From an uncultured Sphingorhabdus sp. (lineage in GTDB: Bacteria; Pseudomonadota; Alphaproteobacteria; Sphingomonadales; Sphingomonadaceae): 6,531 bases of DNA. Under the pieces are notes generated by a model. That model did not search any database. It was given only the letters and a program-made list of their open reading frames with translations, and was not told the origin of the DNA. Made by a program: the position numbers and the translations under genes. Shown here one piece after another: positions 1 through 5,572 of this stretch. Where the stretch lies: NCBI GenBank assembly GCA_937873665.1, contig CALMYW010000409.1:1-6531 (forward strand), in the 5' to 3' direction. Each line of letters starts with the position of its first letter. Positions within the stretch are counted from its first letter, which is position 1.

Positions 1-8
1 ACGCAGGG

Positions 9-65
9 GGTCATCAGGCCGGATGAAGCGCTATCCATAAGCTGGCGTAGTCCGGCCTGATGGCC
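9..65. repeat. Long inverted repeat at the left end, upstream of the recombinase operon
   Basis: A perfect 12-bp inverted repeat, CATCAGGCCGGA at 12-23 and TCCGGCCTGATG at 51-62, is separated by a 27-base spacer (24-50) that is less GC-rich than its surroundings. Allowing one T.G mismatch, the arms extend to 15 positions (9-23 and 51-65). No T-run follows, so it does not look like an intrinsic terminator. Its place just outside a recombinase operon fits a recombinase-binding or attachment-site arm, or an operator for the operon. The spacer is longer than the 6-8 bases between core sites of classical tyrosine recombinases. The repeat is certain; the role is inference. Confidence 0.7.
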
Positions 66-103
66 ACCGTCCCGCAGGCGCGCAACGGGTGCGTTCTGGA
101 TTC

Positions 104-124
104 GGGAGGGGGTCCGGGGGAGGG
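104..124 (+). promoter_or_regulatory. G-quadruplex-forming motif over the ribosome binding site of the first recombinase gene
   Basis: Four guanine runs on the + strand read G3-A-G5-TCC-G5-A-G3, with loops of 1, 3 and 1 bases. This meets the usual G3+N1-7 rule for an intramolecular quadruplex. The last two runs supply the only Shine-Dalgarno-like sequence (GGAGGG, 119-124) of the gene starting at 136. If it folds in mRNA it would hide the ribosome binding site. The motif is seen directly; folding and regulatory effect are inferred. Confidence 0.5.
119..124 (+). promoter_or_regulatory. Ribosome binding site for the first recombinase gene
   Basis: GGAGGG lies 11 bases before the GTG at 136. 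It decides the start: the frame has a TGA at 58-60 and no ATG, GTG or TTG between that stop and 136. The next candidate, TTG at 154, has an AGGGG only 2 bases away, which is too close. Confidence 0.55.
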
Positions 125-135
125 ACTGGCAAGCT

Positions 136-1527
136 GTGGATATTTCAGGGGCCTTGATCGTTATCCAGGAACGCCGCGCAGCGGATGGCCTGGACGCCTA
201 CATTCCGGTGATCCTGCGCGAGGAGGCGATCTATGATCCGGACCTCGATCGCTTCTTCCTGGACCTGCCGCTGAACGGCGCGCGTTCGCGCCACTCGCTG
301 CGCGCGCATGGCTACGATATTCTGGTCTGGGTTCGTTTCCTGGGCTCGGTCCGTGGCAAGACTGTCTGGCAAGCCGATGCCGATGATGTCGGTGCTTATT
401 ATCGCGCGCGCCGGCGCAGCGATGCGGAGTTCCGGATTTCCGCATCGACGTGGAACCGGGCGATTGCCTCGCTGGACAAGCTATACCGCTGGGCCGCAGT
501 CGAAGGCTTGGTCGAACGCACCCCATTTACCCACCGGCAGGTGTGGCGAAGATCATACGGGGGCCGTCGCGCTGCCATTGCCGGTCGCAACGAAGCCTAC
601 GAGCGCGCTGCCCGCCGGTCCGATGTCCGCTTTGTCGATCTGGCCGACTACCAGGCCTTTCGGGACGTCGGACTGCGTGGCCTGACCGTCGAGGGAGCCG
701 AGCGCCCCGGAGCACGCGACCGCAATGGTGCGCGCAACGCGCTTTTCGCGGACCTGCTGGTCACGACCGGATTGCGGCTCGAAGAAGCTTCCTTCCTGCT
801 CGCCGCCGAGATTCCCGTTGGGGATGCGCGCGCAGAGCGCCAACGCCGGGTCGAGCTTCCAGCGGCGCTGACCAAGGGTGATCGCGGCCGTACCATCCTG
901 CTGCCACGCCGACTGCTGTCGGCATTCGATGCCTACATGGCGGTTGAGCGCGCTTCGGCCGTCTCCAAGTTCACGGCGCGCAGAGGCTGGGATGCCATCG
1001 AACGCCCGATCTTCATACATCGCCCACCACTGCTGCCGACCGTGATGCATCTGGTTGGCGGCGGCACTATGGATATGGAAGTCGTCACCCCCGACGAGCG
1101 GGCAAGGTTTGTCATCTGCGCCGACGATGGCACGCCATGTGAAGCTGCCGTCCTGTGGCTTACCGAGGTCGGGCATCCTGTGCTCCCCAACTCATGGGAA
1201 GCGATCTTCGCCCGGGCGAGCCGCCGCTGCGCGGATGCGGGCATTCCCGTTCGCGTCAGCCCCCATCAACTCAGGCATTCCTTCGCTGTTCACATGCTGG
1301 CGATGCTGATCCAGCGCCGCCTCGCCGAAGCAGCCGCACCGGCAGGCGCCATGGAAGGCTATCGCCAGTTGCTCGGCGACCCGCTTCAGCAGGTGCAACG
1401 CCTGCTCGGCCATTCCAGTCTTTCCACCACGTCGATCTATCTCGATCATCTTGCTACCCGCGCCGATACCGTCGATGCGGCGGTCGAAGAGTTGCTTGCG
1501 CGCGTGCCGGGATACCTCCCGGCATGA
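136..1527 (+). CDS. Tyrosine-type site-specific recombinase/integrase, first of three (GinA-like)
   Basis: This 463-aa protein is predicted to cut and rejoin DNA through a 3'-phosphotyrosine intermediate, moving the element into and out of its site. The N-terminal core-binding (SAM-like) region spans roughly residues 45-130 and the catalytic domain roughly 195-455. All catalytic positions are visible: Arg214 in TGLRLEEA, Lys247 in LTKGDRGR, His377 and Arg380 in HQLRHS, His426 in LLGHSS and the nucleophile Tyr435 in SIYLDH. An insert of about 60 residues (285-345) separates the Lys strand from the HxxR box, making it longer than XerC/D (about 300 aa). The start is GTG; no in-frame ATG occurs before residue 268. 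It overlaps the next gene by ATGA. Family membership is secure. The GinA likeness rests on size, order and coupling. It is the best candidate for the strand-cleaving subunit. Confidence 0.93.
   Translation: MDISGALIVIQERRAADGLDAYIPVILREEAIYDPDLDRFFLDLPLNGARSRHSLRAHGYDILVWVRFLGSVRGKTVWQADADDVGAYYRARRRSDAEFRISASTWNRAIASLDKLYRWAAVEGLVERTPFTHRQVWRRSYGGRRAAIAGRNEAYERAARRSDVRFVDLADYQAFRDVGLRGLTVEGAERPGARDRNGARNALFADLLVTTGLRLEEASFLLAAEIPVGDARAERQRRVELPAALTKGDRGRTILLPRRLLSAFDAYMAVERASAVSKFTARRGWDAIERPIFIHRPPLLPTVMHLVGGGTMDMEVVTPDERARFVICADDGTPCEAAVLWLTEVGHPVLPNSWEAIFARASRRCADAGIPVRVSPHQLRHSFAVHMLAMLIQRRLAEAAAPAGAMEGYRQLLGDPLQQVQRLLGHSSLSTTSIYLDHLATRADTVDAAVEELLARVPGYLPA
1503..1526 (+). promoter_or_regulatory. 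Hairpin that sequesters the start codon of the second recombinase gene
   Basis: GCCGGGA (1506-1512) and TCCCGGC (1517-1523) form a perfect 7-bp stem with a TACC loop. The stem extends through T1505-A1524, G1504.U1525 and C1503-G1526, so all three bases of the AUG at 1524-1526 are paired. No Shine-Dalgarno sequence precedes this start. The arrangement predicts that the second gene is translated mainly when ribosomes finishing the first gene melt the stem and reinitiate at the ATGA. The base pairing is seen; the coupling mechanism is inferred from known termination-reinitiation systems. Confidence 0.6.
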
Positions 1528-3311
1528 CCGGCTCACCCAGGAAGGGGCGCAAGGTCAGCTTTGAGCAAGACGGTGCAACGCAGGGTGCCGATCCCTGGGA
1601 TCAGGTCAGTGCGCTGCGCTTCACTATCGATCCCCCATACGGCGGCGGGGTGCTGGTCGATTTCACCACCCTGCGCCCGCGTGGCCTCGCGCTCGCCTTT
1701 GCCCGCGGCCTGTTCTCGTTGGTTGCGCCGCGCGGGCCGATCATCGTGCGGACGACCGTCAAGGCCTATACCAACACACTGCCGCGCTTCTTCGCCTACC
1801 TCGCGACGACAACGGACCGGATCGATGGCCCTGCGGACCTGCGCGCCCGTCATATCGACGGCTTCGAGGCCTGGCTCGAAGCTGCGGGCAAGTCGCGGGT
1901 GCATCTTCCCACCGTGGTCGCCAAGATCGTTGCCGTCCTTCGCCGGATCGCTACCGATACGGCGGGTGCCATCCACCCCGAGCTTCGCGAGCGGCTGCGC
2001 TACGTCAGTTCGCACCCCCATGTGAGGCCGCGGCCGCGCGATGCTTACAGCCCGTTAGTCGCCCGCCAGCTCCGCGACGCGGCACGCGCCGACCTTGCCG
2101 CCATCGATGCGCGGTTGCGTGCTGGCCCCCGGTTCGACGAAGTTCCTGAGATCGAGGCTGCGACCCGAAGAGCCCATACGGCCATCGAAGCACGCGGGGT
2201 GCTGTACTATCGCGATGCCGAGTGGCAGGCGCTCCACCGGCGATTCCGGAGCCGCAACATGCCGGCTCCGGACATGAACATCAGCCTTCACGCAGCCCAT
2301 CACCTCACGGCTGCCGATATCGTGCCGCTGCTCGTTCTGCTCTCGCTGGAGACCGGGCTTGAACTCGAGTGCTGCAAGACGCTCACCATCGATTGCCTGC
2401 GCAATGCCTCGGGCGGAACCGTGGACATCGCCTATATCAAGCTTCGCGCGCACGGCGCTGAACACAAGACTATCCGGGTGCGCGACGGCGGCTCGACCAC
2501 GCCGGGCGGCCTGATCCGGCGCATCATTGCACACTCGGCCAAGGCGCGGGCGCATAATCCTTCCGATTGCCTGTGGGTCTATTATCAGCACGGCGAGATC
2601 GCCGACGGCATTCGCCATCCCCGCTCGACCATCGACGCCTGGACTGCTCGGCACGGTATCGTCGATGATGCAGGCACGCCGCTCTATCTGCGCCTCTCCC
2701 AGCTGCGCAAGACGCACAAGGCCCTTTGGTACCTCAAGACCGAAGGACACATGACCCGCTTTGCTGTCGGGCATACGGTCGAGATTGCCGCGCGGCATTA
2801 CGCCGATGTCCCGTCGCTGCGGCCATTGCACGAGCAGACCGTCGTAGATGCTCTTGAGGAAGCTGTTGCAGGTCCGCGGCTACTGCCACCGCTTGAGGAA
2901 GCGCAGCTACGCGATTCCGTTACAGACCCCGATTTCCGCGGCACTGACGATACCATTGCGCTGCTCGACGGCGAGCAGGACGTCTGGCTCGCGAGCTGCG
3001 CCGGTTTCTATACCAGTCCGTTTAGCACCGCCGGATCGCCATGCCCGACACCGTTCTGGGGCTGCCTCGATTGCCGCAACGCCGTCATTACCGCGCGCAA
3101 GCTGCCCGCCATCCTCGCGTTCCTGGCCTTCATCGACGAGCAACGCACCGCGATGGGCCAGGCCGAGTGGGCCGCCAAGTTCGGCCATGCCCATGCACGC
3201 ATCGCCCGTCAGATCCTGCCCGCTTTCGGCGATGACGTTGTGGCGCAGGCCCGCACGCAGATCGCAACTCATCCTCCCGCGCTCTACCTTCCGCCTGAGG
3301 CACGGGCATGA
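1524..3311 (+). CDS. Tyrosine recombinase-like protein, second of three, with altered catalytic set (GinB-like)
   Basis: This 595-aa protein has a core-binding region at about residues 74-160, a basic helical linker, and a catalytic-like domain at about 262-445. The end of the catalytic domain is clear: Arg395 in LSQLRK, His417 in VGH and Tyr426 in ARHYAD, with the same H-x8-Y spacing as its neighbours. Two positions differ from the canonical set. The first Arg is Glu280 in ETGLELE, and the His of HxxR is Ser392. Lys306 or Lys315 may serve as the beta-hairpin Lys. The tail carries four cysteines (492, 507, 514, 517; C-x14-C-x6-C-x2-C), a plausible zinc site. The ATG at 1524 is chosen because it overlaps the previous stop as ATGA; the frame stays open upstream to 1155, but that stretch lies inside the first gene. 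It probably assists in recombination, perhaps in DNA binding or assembly. Confidence 0.88.
   Translation: MTGSPRKGRKVSFEQDGATQGADPWDQVSALRFTIDPPYGGGVLVDFTTLRPRGLALAFARGLFSLVAPRGPIIVRTTVKAYTNTLPRFFAYLATTTDRIDGPADLRARHIDGFEAWLEAAGKSRVHLPTVVAKIVAVLRRIATDTAGAIHPELRERLRYVSSHPHVRPRPRDAYSPLVARQLRDAARADLAAIDARLRAGPRFDEVPEIEAATRRAHTAIEARGVLYYRDAEWQALHRRFRSRNMPAPDMNISLHAAHHLTAADIVPLLVLLSLETGLELECCKTLTIDCLRNASGGTVDIAYIKLRAHGAEHKTIRVRDGGSTTPGGLIRRIIAHSAKARAHNPSDCLWVYYQHGEIADGIRHPRSTIDAWTARHGIVDDAGTPLYLRLSQLRKTHKALWYLKTEGHMTRFAVGHTVEIAARHYADVPSLRPLHEQTVVDALEEAVAGPRLLPPLEEAQLRDSVTDPDFRGTDDTIALLDGEQDVWLASCAGFYTSPFSTAGSPCPTPFWGCLDCRNAVITARKLPAILAFLAFIDEQRTAMGQAEWAAKFGHAHARIARQILPAFGDDVVAQARTQIATHPPALYLPPEARA
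3297..3300 (+). promoter_or_regulatory. Ribosome binding site for the third recombinase gene
   Basis: GAGG sits 7 bases before the ATG at 3308, inside the end of the second recombinase gene. The third gene therefore has its own Shine-Dalgarno site as well as the ATGA overlap, unlike the second gene. Confidence 0.5.
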
Positions 3312-5515
3312 CTGCCATCGCGTCACAGACCACAGCGACCGATGATCGTGATGCCTTGCCGGTGCTTATTTCCGGGGCCCTGCGCCCCGGCTTCGATCGT
3401 GCGGACCTCTCGTGCTACGGCGATCCGAGCTGGGACCTCTCGCCCGGCGTGTTTCGCGACAATGCAAGGCGCTGCCACGTCACCGTGCATTTCGGCGGCA
3501 TCGAAGATCCCGCCATTGCCGATGCGCTGCGCCAGTTCCTCCATGCACGGCTCAACACCGACCTGCCAGGGCATCGCCGCAAGCTTGAGCCGGCGGCGGT
3601 GCGGGGCGAGGCGAACCGGGCCCTGCGCTTTTTCAACTTCGTGAAGGCGGAGCTTGGCCGTTTCGATCTTTCACCGGTCGATCAGCCACTCGTCGACCGC
3701 TTTGCGCGCTCGTTGCGCACCGCCGGGCTGCGTCCGGTGGCAGCTGCAGATTTGCTGCGCGTGATCTTCGACCTCCACGAACTGCGTCGGCACCTGCCGA
3801 CTGCGCGCCTTTCCTTTGAGCCATGGCCGGAACGCAACACGTACTCTGTGGCAGGTGCCAGGCACATCGCCGGCGAGAACCGGACGCCGCGCATTCCCGA
3901 AGAGATCATCACGCCGCTTCTGGCCTGGTCGCTGCGCTACGTGACCCACTTTTCTGGCGATATCCTTGCCGCGCGCGGGGAGCTTGATCGCCTCGAAGCG
4001 AGGCGCAACCGGTTGCTCGCACAGGAGGCCGGACTCGATCCCATCATCCGGCGAGCGCGGCAGCGCCGGCGCCTCAACGCATACATAGCAACCTTGCGGC
4101 GACAAGGCCGCGGTATTCCCATCTGGACCAACTCCCACAATGGTACGACGCGGACCGATCAGCGGACCGGCGAGGTCACGCCGCCGATCAACTACCATCT
4201 GATGCACCTGCACGCCGGCATCGATGCACAGTCCGAGCCGGCCATGCATCTTGGACTGACCACCGGTGCGCCGGACCTGATTGCGGCTGCCATCGACGAG
4301 CTGGGCACGGAAGATGGCGGCATGGATACGCCGATATCGCTCGACCCGACGAGCAGCTTGCCATGGCGGCCTCGCTTCGATGCGAAGGCGCTCGCGCTGG
4401 AGGAAGCCATGCTTCAGGCTGCGGCCTATGTCGTTTGCGCCTACCTCTCGGGCATGCGCGACAGCGAGTTGCAGGCCATGCAGCGCGGTTGCCTGCAAGT
4501 GGTCAGGGCCGAAGACGGCGCCATCCTTCGCCACCGCATCCGGTCGATCGCCTACAAGGGCAAGCTCGGTCGCGGCGAGGAGGCCGAGTGGGTGACGATT
4601 GCACCGGTCGCCGAAGCGGTGGCCGTGCTCGAGCAGCTGTCCGCGCGGGCCGGACGCGCACGCGGGACCACGACGCTGTGGCCGGTCCTCGCGCTCAGGG
4701 TCAACACCAAGACCCATGTGTCCTCGGAGATTGTCCGGCAACTGAACCGCTTCCGCGACCATCTCAACGATCGGTTCGGTTCAGATATTGCCCCGGTCAT
4801 TCCCCTAGGCCCTGCCGGGGTGCCATGGCGGATCACCACCCGGCAGTTTCGCCGCACCATCGCCTGGCATATCGCCAACCGCCCCTTCGGCACGATTGCC
4901 GGCATGATCCAGTACAAGCACGCCAGTGTCGCCGCGTTCGAAGGCTATGCCGGGAGCAGCCGGTCGGGTTTTCGCGGCGAAGTCGAGGCGCAGCGGGCAC
5001 TCGGCCAGATCGACGATATCCTTGTCTATTTCGACGAGCGGCAAGGTGGCGCGCGCCTTGGCGGCCCTGCTGCATACCGCGTGGGAGCAGCGCTGGATGA
5101 CGCCGCCGATCTGTCACCGCTTCCAGCCATGATTGCCGACCGGGCGCGTCTGCGCACGATGCTCGCAAGTCTCGCGCGGACCTTGCACGTCGGGCCGCTG
5201 GCTGACTGCTTCTTCGACCCCGCTACCGCGCTCTGCCTCAACCGGATCACCGAACCGGGCCCGCCCGCGCCGATGATCGCCATGTGTGAGCCGGTCCGCT
5301 GTCCCAACGCCTGCATCGCTGAGCGGCATCGTCCGGCTTGGCAGCGCGGGGCCGACGAGGCGCGCGCACTGCTTTGCGAGAAGCGTCTTCCTGAGCCGCA
5401 GCGCGTCACGCTGCAAGCAGAGGTGGCACGGATCGAAGCTGTCCTCGCCCAGATCGCGCCAGGTGCCGCCACACCGGCTTGCGGTGTGGCGGGAGAGGAG
5501 AGGGGCCGATTTTAG
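3308..5515 (+). CDS. Tyrosine recombinase-like protein, third of three, large (GinC-like)
   Basis: This 735-aa protein is about twice the size of an ordinary integrase. A core-binding region lies at about residues 65-165. A long insert (about 180-350) contains a very Arg-rich, probably helical stretch near 220-268. The catalytic domain spans about 360-575, with Arg384 in SGMRDSE, Lys417 in AYKGKL, Arg515 in RQFRRT, His538 in YKHAS and nucleophile Tyr547 in EGYAG. The His of the HxxR box is replaced by Arg512. The tail has cysteines at 634, 643, 660, 665 and 669 plus His674, a candidate zinc site, followed by an amphipathic helix (about 676-716). The ATG overlaps the preceding stop as ATGA and has a GAGG site. 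Recombinase family membership is secure. The GinC label follows from size and position, and the exact role in the trio is unknown. Confidence 0.9.
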   Translation: MTAIASQTTATDDRDALPVLISGALRPGFDRADLSCYGDPSWDLSPGVFRDNARRCHVTVHFGGIEDPAIADALRQFLHARLNTDLPGHRRKLEPAAVRGEANRALRFFNFVKAELGRFDLSPVDQPLVDRFARSLRTAGLRPVAAADLLRVIFDLHELRRHLPTARLSFEPWPERNTYSVAGARHIAGENRTPRIPEEIITPLLAWSLRYVTHFSGDILAARGELDRLEARRNRLLAQEAGLDPIIRRARQRRRLNAYIATLRRQGRGIPIWTNSHNGTTRTDQRTGEVTPPINYHLMHLHAGIDAQSEPAMHLGLTTGAPDLIAAAIDELGTEDGGMDTPISLDPTSSLPWRPRFDAKALALEEAMLQAAAYVVCAYLSGMRDSELQAMQRGCLQVVRAEDGAILRHRIRSIAYKGKLGRGEEAEWVTIAPVAEAVAVLEQLSARAGRARGTTTLWPVLALRVNTKTHVSSEIVRQLNRFRDHLNDRFGSDIAPVIPLGPAGVPWRITTRQFRRTIAWHIANRPFGTIAGMIQYKHASVAAFEGYAGSSRSGFRGEVEAQRALGQIDDILVYFDERQGGARLGGPAAYRVGAALDDAADLSPLPAMIADRARLRTMLASLARTLHVGPLADCFFDPATALCLNRITEPGPPAPMIAMCEPVRCPNACIAERHRPAWQRGADEARALLCEKRLPEPQRVTLQAEVARIEAVLAQIAPGAATPACGVAGEERGRF
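5466..5492 (+). other. Strong 11-bp hairpin at the 3' end of the third recombinase gene
   Basis: CCGCCACACCG (5466-5476) and CGGTGTGGCGG (5482-5492) pair perfectly around a 5-base GCTTG loop. It lies within the last 20 codons of the recombinase gene. It is followed by purine-rich DNA and, 17 bases later, a short T4 run (5510-5513), so it is at best a non-canonical terminator or attenuator between the recombinase genes and ardC. It could also block 3' exonucleases or bind a protein. Structure is certain at the sequence level; the role is unknown. Confidence 0.5.
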
Positions 5516-5516
5516 G

Positions 5517-5561
5517 GTGACGGATTGAAGGAGCGGGAAAGAGATTCCCTCCGGCCGTCGC
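5517..5561 (+). promoter_or_regulatory. Structured leader of ardC
   Basis: The whole spacer before ardC can fold as one imperfect hairpin. GUGACGG (5517-5523) pairs with CCGUCGC (5555-5561) with one G.U pair. An asymmetric internal loop comes next, then GGA (5530-5532) with UCC (5550-5552), a 2-base bulge (5533-5534), and GGGAA (5535-5539) with UUCCC (5545-5549) around an AGAGA loop. The stem ends directly against the GGAG ribosome binding site at 5562. It could be a cis-acting translational control element or a protein-binding site. I do not recognise it as a named RNA family. Confidence 0.45.
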
Positions 5562-5565
5562 GGAG
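5562..5565 (+). promoter_or_regulatory. Ribosome binding site of ardC
   Basis: GGAG lies 7 bases before the ATG at 5573 and starts directly after the leader stem. It supports 5573 over the in-frame TTG at 5525, which lies inside the leader and would add 16 charged residues not expected in the family. Confidence 0.65.
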
Positions 5566-5572
5566 ATATCCC

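Noticed and set aside
1..38. Possible - strand gene starting with ATG near 38 and leaving the window to the left
   Set aside because: Only about a dozen codons visible, no ribosome binding site in front of it, and it lies in the inverted repeat.
1..60. Tail of a gene ending at TGA 58-60 (19 open codons from the left edge)
   Set aside because: Too short to judge, no recognisable residues, and it overlaps the inverted repeat. It could be the end of a target gene but cannot be supported.
5..114. Direct repeat AGGGGGTC at 5-12 and 107-114 as a possible target duplication
   Set aside because: Eight bases, mostly G, in a G-rich stretch; chance is a sufficient explanation, and integration by tyrosine recombinases would not be expected to leave such a duplication here.
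1155..1523. Upstream extension of the second recombinase gene (718 aa instead of 595)
   Set aside because: The added 123 residues overlap the catalytic end of the first recombinase and read as Arg/Pro/Ser-rich shadow sequence. The ATGA start at 1524 matches the next junction.
3671..4762. Long open frame on the - strand (363 codons)
   Set aside because: Antisense to the third recombinase gene including its catalytic Arg region; low-complexity Arg/Ala/Gly-rich translation typical of a shadow frame.
5525..5572. TTG start adding 16 residues to ArdC
   Set aside because: It lies inside the folded leader, encodes a non-family N-terminus, and the ATG at 5573 has a well-spaced GGAG.
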